The notes beneath the pieces are model-generated. The model had not been told where the DNA came from, did not search any database, and saw nothing but the letters and a program-made list of their open reading frames with translations. Below are positions 36,227 to 45,069 of a DNA stretch of 64,000 bases, in pieces. This DNA is from an uncultured Propionimicrobium sp. GTDB taxonomy: Bacteria > Actinomycetota > Actinomycetes > Propionibacteriales > Propionibacteriaceae. The translations under genes and the position numbers were made by a program. The stretch is taken from the NCBI GenBank assembly GCA_946221385.1, contig CAMIGX010000002.1, positions 1 to 64,000 of the forward strand. Direction: 5' to 3'. The first letter of the stretch is position 1. The number at the start of each line of letters is the position of its first letter.

Positions 36227-37260
36227 TTTCGATTTTCTAGGGCCTCTGGATTTGCTACATGTTTGGGGTTCTCGCCGCGGGCAAAAGCCGCGATGTCAGC
36301 GGCTCCGATGCGGGCAGCTAGTCGCGCAGCTTCTTTCGAAGCACCGCCGAGGTGCGGGGTCATCGTGATGCGGGGCGTGCTGAACAAGCGATGGTCTGCG
36401 GGCAGGGGTTCGACCGGCAAGCAATCAAAGCCTGCCGCAAACAGCTGTCCTGAGTCGATCGCGTCACAGACCGCGTCATAGTCCACCAATGAGCCGCGGG
36501 CACAGTTGATCAAGAACGAACCGCGGGGCATCTTGGCTAGGGCCGCTGCATTGATCATGTGGTGATTTTCTGCAGTGACCCGGGCGTGCAGCGTCAAGAT
36601 GTCAGATTGCGGCAGGAGTTCGTCAAGAGAGTCGACGAATTCGATTTTGGCCGGAACAGATTGCGGCTTGGCCCACGGATCGTAGACGAAGACCTGCGCG
36701 CCCATCGCGGCCATGGTTGCCGCGACCCGACTGCCGACGGCGCCGTAGCCGACGACGCCGACCCTAGACGATCCGATTTCTGGCCCAACACTTTCGAACT
36801 TGTAATAGTCCGAGCGCCACTGGCGGGCGACCACTTCCATATGTCGCTGCACGATCTGCCGAGCGGTAGCCAGGATCATCGCCACGGTGTGTTCAGCGGT
36901 CGCGACCGCGTTGCGTCCCGGGGTGAAGGTGACGACGACTCCGGCGTTAGTCGCAGCTTCCAGATTCGCGTTGACTGGGCCACCGCGGCAGACCGTCACG
37001 AGTTTCAGGTCTGGGCAGGCAGCGAAGACCTTTTCAGTGAATGGATAGGTGTGCGTCAACGCCACCTCGCAGCCTTGCAATGCTGCGATCAGTTCATCTT
37101 CGTCGCCATAAGCTTCTTTGACGTCCGCGATGTCCAAGAATGGCTCGTCGGGCCATTCGGATGTGATCGATGCGGTTTCGGCGTCGGGAAGTTCGTTCTT
37201 CAGCGCTTCAGCCATGACATCGGCGGTGACGAAACCGTCTGCAGCTAGCAGGACGCGCAT
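36223..37260 (-). CDS. D-isomer specific 2-hydroxyacid dehydrogenase
   Basis: The 345-residue product has the substrate-binding CRGGPVNANLEAA region, VGVVGYGAVGSRVAATMAAMG (NAD site), the NCARGSLVDYDAV Arg motif, the catalytic Glu region and PHLGGASKEAA with the catalytic His. It interconverts a D-2-hydroxyacid and a 2-keto acid. The ATG at 37260 shares its first base with the kinase TGA (TGATG), which decides it over the longer frame starting at 37308. Confidence 0.88.
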   Translation of the reverse strand: MRVLLAADGFVTADVMAEALKNELPDAETASITSEWPDEPFLDIADVKEAYGDEDELIAALQGCEVALTHTYPFTEKVFAACPDLKLVTVCRGGPVNANLEAATNAGVVVTFTPGRNAVATAEHTVAMILATARQIVQRHMEVVARQWRSDYYKFESVGPEIGSSRVGVVGYGAVGSRVAATMAAMGAQVFVYDPWAKPQSVPAKIEFVDSLDELLPQSDILTLHARVTAENHHMINAAALAKMPRGSFLINCARGSLVDYDAVCDAIDSGQLFAAGFDCLPVEPLPADHRLFSTPRITMTPHLGGASKEAARLAARIGAADIAAFARGENPKHVANPEALENRK

Positions 37261-38777
37261 CACTTGCTCCTCGAGGTAGAACGTTGGATCTTGCGCATCG
37301 CTGGCCATACCGAGCTGAGTGCCGAACGGGTAGCCAGGAAAACGTCGTAGGCCATCTGATAGATCTCTTTGTTTCCTGGATTGGGTTCGAAGACTTCCAT
37401 CTCAGTGCCTAGCGCGCGAGCGGCTTCGTGGACACTTTCGAAGCGTCCAGCCGAGACCAGCGCCAACACCGCGGCGCCGCGGGCACCGGCTTCAGGGGTG
37501 TCTTGACGAAGAATCTTGCGTCCCAAGGTGTCTGCCAAGATTTCACAAAGCAGATCGGAGCGGAATCCGCCGCCGGAGACGACCAGATCATTTTCGATTT
37601 GCAAAGTCTGGACGCATTCCGCCAGCGAAAATGCGACGCCTTCGTAGACCGAACGCAGCACATCCTCGCAGGTAGTCGTCAGTGACATGCCCTGCCAGGA
37701 AGCTGAAGCGTTCGAGTCGAGGAATGGTGCGCGTTCGCCACCAGGTGAGGCATAGGGCAGATAGACCACGCCGCGCGCACCCGGACCAGATTGACGCGCA
37801 CCCCGCTCAATTTCGTCCCAGCCAAGCTTTTCCAAGCCGAGCGTGCGACGGATCCAATCAAGATTCGGGGTGCCGGTCATGGGCGCGAAGAATTCCAAGA
37901 CCTGGGAATCATTGCCGGTCGCCAGCACCATCGAAATGTCTGAACGCCGCTGCTCAATGCTGGGCAGCAACGTCCCGACGAAACCGGTCGTGCCCAAAAT
38001 GAGCCAGCAGTCGCCGTCATTGGTGGCGTCCAATCCCATGCCGGTGACGGCGACGTCAATCATGCCGACGCCAACTGGGATTCCCGCTGGCAGGCCAGTC
38101 TCTGCTGCCGCCTGCTCGGTGAGCGGAGCCGGTTCGCCAGCTGGATGCTTGATCTCCGGTAGCAACTTCATGGCCTCCGGAATGCCCACCGCTTCAGCGA
38201 GCTCGGCATCGAAGCCGCTGGCACCGCGGACGTCAAAGAAGCTGCGCGAAGCCTCGGTGTGATCGGTCGCGCGCACCCCGGTGAGCTTGAAACGCAGCCA
38301 GTCTTTACAGTTCAAGTGCGTCGCGGCACGAGCGATGACCTCCGGCTCGTTCTCTTTAAGTTCTTCGTAAAGGACCGGGAAGAGACCACTAAAAAGCGTG
38401 GTGCCGGTAGTCTGCAAGACTTTTTCGCCGCGGCCATCAGAGTTCCACCGATTAACTCGTTCTGCGGCTCTGCCATCGAGCCAGGTAGCCGCCGGACGTA
38501 CGGGTTCTCCGTCAGCATCGATGAGCCAGGCGCCGTCGCCTTGACCAGTGAGCCCGATGGCGATCACATCATGGTCTGCGACCTGTTCTGCCACCGACCG
38601 CAAACAACCTGCGACTGCCTGCCAGATCTGATCCATGTCTTGTTCAGCCTCGCCTGCGGGGCCGTAGTTGACCGGAACTGATTCGTGGTGGCTGGCTTGA
38701 ATCTTGCCATCCATATCGAAGGCCACTGCCTTGACGGCCGTCGTGCCGCCATCGATACCAATTACGATGTCACTCAT
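37260..38777 (-). CDS. FGGY-family sugar kinase
   Basis: The 505-residue kinase has VIGIDGGTTAVKAVAFDMDG at the N-terminus, IGLTGQGDGAWLID, the AATWLDGRA segment, and the C-terminal LVVSGGGFRSDLLCEILADT and TPEAGARGAAVLA. Family relatives act on xylulose, fuculose, rhamnulose or similar ketoses; this one resembles the L-xylulokinase/LyxK branch. Its product would suit the class II aldolase two genes downstream. Confidence 0.9.
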   Translation of the reverse strand: MSDIVIGIDGGTTAVKAVAFDMDGKIQASHHESVPVNYGPAGEAEQDMDQIWQAVAGCLRSVAEQVADHDVIAIGLTGQGDGAWLIDADGEPVRPAATWLDGRAAERVNRWNSDGRGEKVLQTTGTTLFSGLFPVLYEELKENEPEVIARAATHLNCKDWLRFKLTGVRATDHTEASRSFFDVRGASGFDAELAEAVGIPEAMKLLPEIKHPAGEPAPLTEQAAAETGLPAGIPVGVGMIDVAVTGMGLDATNDGDCWLILGTTGFVGTLLPSIEQRRSDISMVLATGNDSQVLEFFAPMTGTPNLDWIRRTLGLEKLGWDEIERGARQSGPGARGVVYLPYASPGGERAPFLDSNASASWQGMSLTTTCEDVLRSVYEGVAFSLAECVQTLQIENDLVVSGGGFRSDLLCEILADTLGRKILRQDTPEAGARGAAVLALVSAGRFESVHEAARALGTEMEVFEPNPGNKEIYQMAYDVFLATRSALSSVWPAMRKIQRSTSRSK

Positions 38778-38780
38778 GGT

Positions 38781-39572
38781 TCACTCCTCGTCGAGTGGAT
38801 GGGTAATTAATAATTCGGTGCCACCTTCACGGCACAGAGTCGTAAATTCTTCGCCTGGATCTTTGTCGGTAATGACGTAATCAAATTCTGTGATGGCCGC
38901 GGTCTTTATCAACGCGCGGCGGGAGAATTTCGTATTGTCGACCAGCAAAATATTGGTCTTCGCTGCGGCGAGCATCGCCCGTTTCAAGGCGCTGACGTAA
39001 TCGTAGGGATTGCAGATAAATCCGTCACTGACTGCCGAATCGCTCATCAAACAAATATCGACTTGGAATTCCTGCAGCTGATCAATGGCGCGATTGCCAT
39101 AAAACGCATCTGACCATTTCGCGTATTTACCACCGATCATTTGCACATCCACAGAAGGATGGCGTCCCACTCGTCGCAAGACCGCCAGCGAGTTCGTGAC
39201 GACAGTTACCGGGGTCTGCTCGCTGATCAGATCTAAGGCTGGCAGCACCGATGACGAGTCATCTGCGATGATGGACGCTCCACGCGGCACTAGCGGCGCG
39301 ACGGCGCGGGCGAAGGCCCGCTTAGCGTCCAACTCGAGTTCCGAGCGCATCACAGAACTCATGTCAAAGATTGACGACGCTGTCGCCCGTACCCGGCCTT
39401 TCTCGAGGGAGACGATGCCTTCCTTCTCGAGCTGCGCGACGTCGCGATAGACGGTGACGACCGAAACTTGGAGAAATTCCGCGAGTTCTTCGACGTCGGC
39501 GCCGCCCTGCTCGACCACCAATTTGGCCAAATTGGTCTTGCGGTGATCGGCAGAACGGTGCGTCTCAGACAT
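38781..39572 (-). CDS. DeoR-family transcriptional regulator of the sugar operon
   Basis: The 263-residue protein shows an N-terminal winged helix (RKTNLAKLVVEQGGADVEEL, FLQVSVVTVYRDVAQLEKEG) and the sugar-phosphate domain (IIADDSSSVLPALDLI, VVTNSLAVLRRVGRHPSVDV, VDNTKFSRRALIKTAAITEF). It sits in the middle of the operon, three bases before the kinase, so it is probably autoregulated. Confidence 0.9.
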   Translation of the reverse strand: MSETHRSADHRKTNLAKLVVEQGGADVEELAEFLQVSVVTVYRDVAQLEKEGIVSLEKGRVRATASSIFDMSSVMRSELELDAKRAFARAVAPLVPRGASIIADDSSSVLPALDLISEQTPVTVVTNSLAVLRRVGRHPSVDVQMIGGKYAKWSDAFYGNRAIDQLQEFQVDICLMSDSAVSDGFICNPYDYVSALKRAMLAAAKTNILLVDNTKFSRRALIKTAAITEFDYVITDKDPGEEFTTLCREGGTELLITHPLDEE

Positions 39573-39583
39573 GTGCGAGCTTC

Positions 39584-40624
39584 CTACTGGGGGACGATCG
39601 CGACTTTAATGCCTTGGCCAGAGGCTGCGTATTCGATGCCCTGTTTCACGTCCGCGAGCGCGAAAGTGTCGGTGTGCAAAGACTTGACGTCAATTGCACC
39701 GGCTTCGATGAGCCGCAGCGCTTCGGCTTGATTCGCCCGACCGGCATTGGACGCGCCGGTCACGAAGAGCTCGCCATAGTGGATCAGGTTCGGATCGATG
39801 CTCGCCAGGTCGGTCTTCGAGAATCCGGCGAAAGCATTGACTCGACCCCGTTTGCGTGCACAGCGCAAGGCGTCATTGAGTAGGCCGGGGTGCCCGATGC
39901 AGATGACGACGACGTCCGCGCCTTGACCGTCGGTCAATTCTTTGACTTTCTCGACGAGATCTTCTTTGCTCGCGTCGATGGTCGTGGTCGCGCCGAATTT
40001 CTTTGTCATCTCGAGGCGACTAGCCGAAATGTCAGAGACGATGATCTGCGCTGCGCCGGCATAGCGACAAACCTGGGCGTGCAGCAAGCCGATCGGTCCG
40101 GCGCCCATGATGACGACGGTGTCGCCAAAATGCGGCTGGTAGTTGCTGGCGCCATTGATGACGCAGCCCAGCGGTTCGGTCAGCGCGACCTCGACTGCGG
40201 TCAGCTGCTTTGACGCTCGATAGACGCCACCTCGTTGCAGCGCTTCGCCAGGCACGCGGATGTATTCGGCCAGGCCGCCGTCAATGGCGTAGCCAAATAG
40301 CTTCGAGTTCTCGCAAAGATTTTCGTTGCCTCGGACGCAGTAGTAGCACTTGCCGCAGGGCACAGTGGGCAGCAGGCCGACTAGGTCACCTTCGGAGAAG
40401 CCCTCGACGTGGCTGCCGACCTCGACGACATTGCCAGCGATCTCGTGTCCGAGTACCACACCGATGTCGATGCCGGCGCTCTTTTCGCCGCGCAGGATTC
40501 GTCCGTCGGTGCCGCAGACGGTGTTTGCGCCGACCTTCAGTACCAGTCCGTCACGGCCGGCCTCTGGATCGGGTACGTCCTTGAGCTGCAGGTCACCAGG
40601 ACCGGCGAAGACGGCGGCTTTCAT
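39584..40624 (-). CDS. Zinc-dependent medium-chain dehydrogenase
   Basis: The 346-residue MDR enzyme has the catalytic zinc segment TVCGTDGRIL, GHEIAGNVVEVG, the structural zinc loop C-GKCYYCVRGNENLC and the NAD loop VVIMGAGPIGLLHAQVC. It belongs to the sorbitol/threonine dehydrogenase group. It overlaps the aldolase stop by four bases. Substrate unknown; in this operon it most likely oxidises the entering polyol or reduces an aldehyde product. Confidence 0.9.
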   Translation of the reverse strand: MKAAVFAGPGDLQLKDVPDPEAGRDGLVLKVGANTVCGTDGRILRGEKSAGIDIGVVLGHEIAGNVVEVGSHVEGFSEGDLVGLLPTVPCGKCYYCVRGNENLCENSKLFGYAIDGGLAEYIRVPGEALQRGGVYRASKQLTAVEVALTEPLGCVINGASNYQPHFGDTVVIMGAGPIGLLHAQVCRYAGAAQIIVSDISASRLEMTKKFGATTTIDASKEDLVEKVKELTDGQGADVVVICIGHPGLLNDALRCARKRGRVNAFAGFSKTDLASIDPNLIHYGELFVTGASNAGRANQAEALRLIEAGAIDVKSLHTDTFALADVKQGIEYAASGQGIKVAIVPQ

Positions 40625-41412
40625 GCTTGGGCTCCGTGCAAAATCTCGTTGAGATCGTTAATGACCGCCGGCATATCTTCGGCCTGCCAAACATTGCGGC
40701 CGAAGATCAAGCCGGTCGCACCGGCGCTGATTGCGTCTTGGGCGGCCTGCTTGACCGATTCGCGGGACGCGGCCGCCCCGCCGAGGGTGAAGACCGGAAT
40801 GTTGCCGACCTCTTCAATGATGGTGCGCTCTGCTTCGACGTCGCCGACATATTCGGTCTTGATAGCGTCTGCGCCGAGCTCGGCGGCAATCCGGCACATG
40901 GTGCGCAGTCGCTCGGCGTCCTTGAGGTCCTCGTTGCGCAGACCCCAAAGCGTCGCTTCCACGATGACCGGTAGGCCGATCGCGTGAGCACGGGAGACGT
41001 AGTCAGCTACGCCTTCGACATTGTCGAAGAACATCTGATCGGCCTTGGGACGGCCAATCAGATAGACGCAGACCGCCGACGCACCCAAGCGCAATGCCTC
41101 TTCAGGGGTCGTGATGATGCGATGGGCTTCACCCAACTCCTCTTTCATGGCCTTGTCCAGTGGGGTCCAATCGGCGCGCAGAATAGGCGCGGGAGCTCCT
41201 GGGCGCGCGAATAGATCACTGGCCTGTTCCAGCATGCCGCGGTTTAGCAGGATGCCTTCGACGCCGCCGTCGATAATCTTGCCGAGTAGCTCGACGGGAT
41301 TGCCTAGCCCTTTGACGATCGGCAGCGATTGGCCGTGGTCAAAAGCGACGATGAAAGAACGTCCACTTTCTGGATTAATTAGTTGTTGCAGTCGAATTGC
41401 GCGTCCGGACAT
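40621..41412 (-). CDS. DhnA/LsrF-type class I aldolase
   Basis: The 263-residue TIM barrel has SFIVAFDHGQSLP at strand 1, LPVIVEATLWG, GADAIKTEYVGD with the Schiff-base Lys, VFTLGGAAASRESV and TGLIFGRNVWQ for the phosphate site. Relatives are archaeal-type fructose-bisphosphate aldolase and LsrF thiolase. It starts one base after the aldo/keto reductase stop region and overlaps the next gene. Two unrelated aldolases in one operon are unusual. Confidence 0.88.
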   Translation of the reverse strand: MSGRAIRLQQLINPESGRSFIVAFDHGQSLPIVKGLGNPVELLGKIIDGGVEGILLNRGMLEQASDLFARPGAPAPILRADWTPLDKAMKEELGEAHRIITTPEEALRLGASAVCVYLIGRPKADQMFFDNVEGVADYVSRAHAIGLPVIVEATLWGLRNEDLKDAERLRTMCRIAAELGADAIKTEYVGDVEAERTIIEEVGNIPVFTLGGAAASRESVKQAAQDAISAGATGLIFGRNVWQAEDMPAVINDLNEILHGAQA

Positions 41413-42222
41413 TTAATATTCCTCGTCTACTTCGGGGTCTTTACTGGTGCGGGGGAAATCGACGGCGTCCAGCGTCGCCAATTCTTCGTCAGACAATCGG
41501 ATTTCTGCGGCAGCGAGATTAGCCCGCCAACGCTCAGGAGTCGCCGACTTCGCGATAGAGCAGATGCCGCGGGTGGCAGCCCAGGCGATGCATAGCTGGG
41601 CTGGAGTGCAGCCCTTGTCAGCTGCCATTTGCTGGACGGTCGGGTCGTCCAGCAGGCCGCGGCCACGTCCAATGACGCCCCAGCCTTGTACCGCGATGCC
41701 ATTCGCCTGGCAGAACTCGACCCACTCATGCTGGGGATAGCCGGGATGCAATTCGAACTGATTGATCACCGGATATTGATCGAATTCTTGTTTAATCGCT
41801 TGCAGGTGGCGATTGGGGAAATTACATACCGCGACGTGACGGATATATCCGTCAGCTTGCAATTCCAGCATCGTCTCGTAGGACTCCAAATAAAGCCCAA
41901 GACGCGGCAGCGGCCAGTGGATGAAATAGATATCCACATATTCAGTGCCGAGATTGCGTAGCGACGCGAAGAAGGCGCGTCGGGCTTGGTCGCGGCCCTG
42001 GTCGCCACCACGCAATTTGGTGGCGACCATCAGCTCTTCTCGGGGAATAGAAGAGTCTTTGATGCCGCGTCCGACGCCGTATTCGTTGTGATAGCGCATT
42101 GCGGTGTCGATGAGGCGGTAGCCGTCATCGATAGCTGACGCGACGCAGCGCTGAGCGGCCGCGTCATCGAGTTGCCAGGTGCCGTAGGCGACCGGGGGGA
42201 GGGTCAGTTGTTGACGGTTCAT
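41413..42222 (-). CDS. Aldo/keto reductase
   Basis: The 269-residue NADPH-dependent reductase has the family catalytic set: Asp in LIDTAMRYHNEYGVGRG with Tyr, Lys in LMVATKLRG and His in YFIHWPLP, plus the NADPH motif ICSIAKSATPERWRANL. First gene of the sugar operon, 31 bases behind the -10 element of a strong promoter. Substrate unknown; reduction of a sugar or of the aldehyde released by an aldolase is likely. Confidence 0.9.
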   Translation of the reverse strand: MNRQQLTLPPVAYGTWQLDDAAAQRCVASAIDDGYRLIDTAMRYHNEYGVGRGIKDSSIPREELMVATKLRGGDQGRDQARRAFFASLRNLGTEYVDIYFIHWPLPRLGLYLESYETMLELQADGYIRHVAVCNFPNRHLQAIKQEFDQYPVINQFELHPGYPQHEWVEFCQANGIAVQGWGVIGRGRGLLDDPTVQQMAADKGCTPAQLCIAWAATRGICSIAKSATPERWRANLAAAEIRLSDEELATLDAVDFPRTSKDPEVDEEY

Positions 42223-42252
42223 GAAACACCCTTGTTTTGCACGGATATGAAA

Positions 42253-42281
42253 TTTTTATCATTCAAGTGATCGGGTGTCAA
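42253..42281 (-). promoter_or_regulatory. Strong promoter of the seven-gene sugar operon
   Basis: On the minus strand a consensus TTGACA (42281-42276) and TAAAAA (42258-42253) are 17 bases apart. Two similar TTTTG(T)GCA words flank the elements (around 42235 and 42286) and could be operator halves for the DeoR protein. Confidence 0.6.
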
Positions 42282-42363
42282 TGCTTTTGTGCATTCAGCG
42301 CGGCCACCTGGGCCTAACCTGCCGGGCTAAAGTTGAGTTCAAATCCACGCTCAGGAGACCCCA

Positions 42364-43284
42364 ATGGACTTCACTTGGCTCATCGTCGTCGTTGTCTTGA
42401 TCATGCTAGGGATCGTCTTGCTGGCAGGTTCGATTTTCATCGTCCATACCCAGCAAATGGCGATCATTGAACGTTTAGGTAAGTTCGTCCGGGTCGCCGG
42501 ACCGGGTTTGAATCTCAAAATCCCGCTGATCGATCGCGTCGCGGCGCGACTGAATATGCAAGTTCAGCAGTTGATCGTCGAAGTCGAGACTAAGACCAAG
42601 GACAATGTCTTCGTCTCGATTCCCGTAGCGGTGCAATTCCAAGTGATTCCCGGACGCGAACGAGACGCTTATTACGCGTTGCAGCAGCCGATCGCGCAGA
42701 TTAACTCCTACGTGCAAGACAATGTGCGGACCTCGCTGGCGTCGCTGACCTTGGACCAGTCCTTCGAATCCAAGGATTCGATCGCGGCTCACGTCGAAAG
42801 CACCTTGTCTGATCGCATGGGCACCTATGGTTGGGCGATCGTCAACACCCTGGTGACCGACATTCGACCTGACGCGCGCGTCATGAATTCGATGAACGAA
42901 ATCAACGCAGCGCAGCGGCAGCGCGACGCGGCCGTCAGCTTGGCTGAAGCCGAGAAGATCCGCCTGGTCACGACCGCCGAAGGTGAGGCAGAGGCCAAGC
43001 GCCTGCAGGGTCAGGGCATCGCGATGGAACGCGAGGCGATCGTTGAGGGTCTTGCCGAACAGATCAAGACCCTGCAGGAAGCCGGCGTCGAGTCGTCGCC
43101 GGAGCAGCTGTTGTTGTTGACCCAATATTTCGACACGCTTCGTGACGTCGCTCGCACCAGCCGATCGTCTGTCATGTTCATGCCGTCCAATCCGGGCGGG
43201 GTCGCGCAAATGGGCGACGAGCTGATGCGCGCTTTTGTCGCGGTTGATCGGCTGGACGACAACGTCAACCGATCCGACGGTTGA
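42364..43284 (+). CDS. SPFH/Band 7 (stomatin-like) membrane protein
   Basis: The 306-residue product has one N-terminal membrane helix (5-30) and an SPFH domain (QQMAIIERLGKFVRVAGPGL, VEVETKTKDNVFVSIPVAVQ, YYALQQPIAQINSYVQDNVR). A coiled-coil flotillin-like stretch follows (AEAEKIRLVTTAEGEAEAKR). It forms oligomers at membrane microdomains and is often tied to membrane proteases. No NfeD partner is adjacent. Divergent from the sugar operon. Confidence 0.93.
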   Translation: MDFTWLIVVVVLIMLGIVLLAGSIFIVHTQQMAIIERLGKFVRVAGPGLNLKIPLIDRVAARLNMQVQQLIVEVETKTKDNVFVSIPVAVQFQVIPGRERDAYYALQQPIAQINSYVQDNVRTSLASLTLDQSFESKDSIAAHVESTLSDRMGTYGWAIVNTLVTDIRPDARVMNSMNEINAAQRQRDAAVSLAEAEKIRLVTTAEGEAEAKRLQGQGIAMEREAIVEGLAEQIKTLQEAGVESSPEQLLLLTQYFDTLRDVARTSRSSVMFMPSNPGGVAQMGDELMRAFVAVDRLDDNVNRSDG

Positions 43285-43345
43285 TTCCACCAGAGAAAAG
43301 TCGCGGACTGCCCGAGCAGTACGCCGAACTGCAAGAATTCCAGTC

Positions 43346-43846
43346 ATGGCGAATATCACTTTGCGTGGCAATGAAGTTTCAACCGTCGGAAACCTGCCGC
43401 TGGTCGGCGGTGACGCGCCGGATTTTGAGCTGGTCGGCATTGACATGGAGCCCGTGCGACTGAGCGATTTCGACGGCAAGCGTGTCGTGCTGAACATCTT
43501 CCCCAGTGTCGACACAGGCGTTTGCGCGACTAGCGTGCGGACCTTCAACGAACGCGCGGGCGGCTTGGATAACACGGCGGTGGTCTGCGTCAGCCAGGAT
43601 CTGCCAATGGCTTTGGGGCGCTTCTGTGCGGCTGAAGGCATCCAAAATGTGGTCGCGGCATCGGGTTTCCGCTCATCTTTTGCTGATGACTACGGCGTAC
43701 GGATGACTGATGGACGATTGGCAGGTCTTTGCTCGCGTGCAGTCGTCGTCCTGGACGAAAACCACGTCGTCGTATTGACCGAGCAGGTGCCTGAAATCGG
43801 TCAGGAGCCTGACTACGATGCAGCGATCGCTGCTTTGGAGGTGTGA
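43346..43846 (+). CDS. tpx: Thiol peroxidase
   Basis: The 166-residue atypical 2-Cys peroxiredoxin reduces hydrogen and lipid peroxides with thioredoxin. Peroxidatic Cys 60 is in FPSVDTGVCATSVRTFN and resolving Cys 94 in GRFCAAEG, the exact spacing of the family. The start is ATG 43346; the longer frame begins inside the SPFH gene. A small gene overlaps or abuts its stop. Confidence 0.95.
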   Translation: MANITLRGNEVSTVGNLPLVGGDAPDFELVGIDMEPVRLSDFDGKRVVLNIFPSVDTGVCATSVRTFNERAGGLDNTAVVCVSQDLPMALGRFCAAEGIQNVVAASGFRSSFADDYGVRMTDGRLAGLCSRAVVVLDENHVVVLTEQVPEIGQEPDYDAAIAALEV

Positions 43847-43851
43847 GAGAA

Positions 43852-44061
43852 ATGTTTGAAGATCGTGGCCCGGGCTGGGAACAGCTACCGGCTTCTCCCG
43901 AAGACCTAGACCTCGTCGAGGAAGCACTCAATACTGCTCAACGCGAGGGACTGGTCTCCGGTTCGGACTTTAATCGGATCTACTTCAACATTCGCGCTGC
44001 GGAGACGCTGGGCGATCTTGAGGCCTGCCTGCAGCGCATCCCCACCCCGCAAGCAGAATAA
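43852..44061 (+). CDS. Small acidic protein of unknown function
   Basis: From ATG 43852 the product has 69 residues (a GTG at 43843 overlapping the tpx stop would add three). It is acidic and helical: SPEDLDLVEEALNTAQREGL and NIRAAETLGDLEACLQRIP. The pattern recalls the DUF1707-like or SHOCT-like short helical domains, without a clear match. Translational coupling to tpx is likely. It ends next to the convergent galE stop. Confidence 0.65.
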   Translation: MFEDRGPGWEQLPASPEDLDLVEEALNTAQREGLVSGSDFNRIYFNIRAAETLGDLEACLQRIPTPQAE

Positions 44062-45024
44062 TCACGCGTTGCGGGCGGCGTTCCATGCGCTGGCGACCAT
44101 GTCGTCAAGATCGTGCGTCATCCGCCAGCCAAGATCGCGCGCTGCTAGATCACCATTTGCGACGATACGGGCTGGGTCACCTGGCCGGCGCGGCGCACGC
44201 TCGGCTTGGAAGTCAATGCCTGTGACTCGAGCGATCGCCTGCATGATTTCTGCGACGGAGCTGCCGTCGCCGCTACCGAGGTTGTAGGCGTACTCTAAAT
44301 TACGTCCCTCAGTCATTGCTTGCGCTGCGGCTACGTGCGCGTCAGCGAGATCCGCCACGTGGATGTAGTCGCGAACGCAGGTGCCATCTGGTGTTGGGTA
44401 ATCGTCGCCAAAAATCTTGGGAGTCGTACCTGACAGCAGAGCGTTGAAGACGATCGGGAAGAGATTGTGCGGGCTCGCGTCATATAGATCTTCGGCCCCA
44501 GAGCCCACGACATTGAAATATCGCAAATTCGTGAATCGCCATGCAGGGTCAACGGCCGCTATATCTGCCCCGAGCCATTCGCCGATGAGTTTGCTTTGCC
44601 CGTAGGGAGATTCGGGTTTCAAAGCTGTGTCTTCGGTGACCAGATCGACATCGGGGGTTCCGTAGACAGATGCGGAACTAGAGAACACGTAGTTGTGCAC
44701 GCCAACGTCCTGCATAGCCCGCAGCAGACTGACGGTGCCCTGCACATTTTGGTCGTATGTGTGTAGCGGTCGTTGAACTGATACCCCGGCGTACTTGAAC
44801 CCAGCAAGGTGGACGACTCCGACGCAGTCGTGTTCTTGCAAAGCTCGACCAACAGCTTCCGTGTCCAGAACGCTTGATCGCACGAGCGCGACGTCGTTAG
44901 GTACAAACTTTTCAAAGCCGCTGCTGAGATCGTCGATAACCACTGGCGTGATGCCTGCAGCTTTGAATGCGCGCACCACATGACTACCGATATAGCCTGC
45001 TCCGCCAGTGACTAACCAGCTCAT
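44062..45024 (-). CDS. galE: UDP-glucose 4-epimerase
   Basis: The 320-residue short-chain dehydrogenase-type epimerase has the NAD loop WLVTGGAGYIGSHVVRAF, VVHLAGFKYAGVS, the FSSSASVYG Ser, the catalytic YGQSK and the CVRDYIHVADLADAH motif of GalE. It interconverts UDP-glucose and UDP-galactose for wall polysaccharides or galactose use. Start ATG 45024 is preceded by GGAGGG. Confidence 0.93.
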   Translation of the reverse strand: MSWLVTGGAGYIGSHVVRAFKAAGITPVVIDDLSSGFEKFVPNDVALVRSSVLDTEAVGRALQEHDCVGVVHLAGFKYAGVSVQRPLHTYDQNVQGTVSLLRAMQDVGVHNYVFSSSASVYGTPDVDLVTEDTALKPESPYGQSKLIGEWLGADIAAVDPAWRFTNLRYFNVVGSGAEDLYDASPHNLFPIVFNALLSGTTPKIFGDDYPTPDGTCVRDYIHVADLADAHVAAAQAMTEGRNLEYAYNLGSGDGSSVAEIMQAIARVTGIDFQAERAPRRPGDPARIVANGDLAARDLGWRMTHDLDDMVASAWNAARNA

Positions 45025-45069
45025 AACGAAACCCTCCACTACGGTTTCGTTTAATCCTGGCACAGTCCT

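Noticed and set aside
40621..41412. DhnA-type aldolase as a sulfoglycolysis aldolase partner of the GH31 enzyme
   Set aside because: The operon around it lacks the isomerase, kinase type and sulfonate carriers of known sulfoglycolysis, and the GH31 gene is 6 kb away on its own.
42475..43641. 388-codon minus-strand frame opposite the SPFH and tpx genes
   Set aside because: Both plus-strand genes are clear family members; the frame crosses their boundary without meaning.
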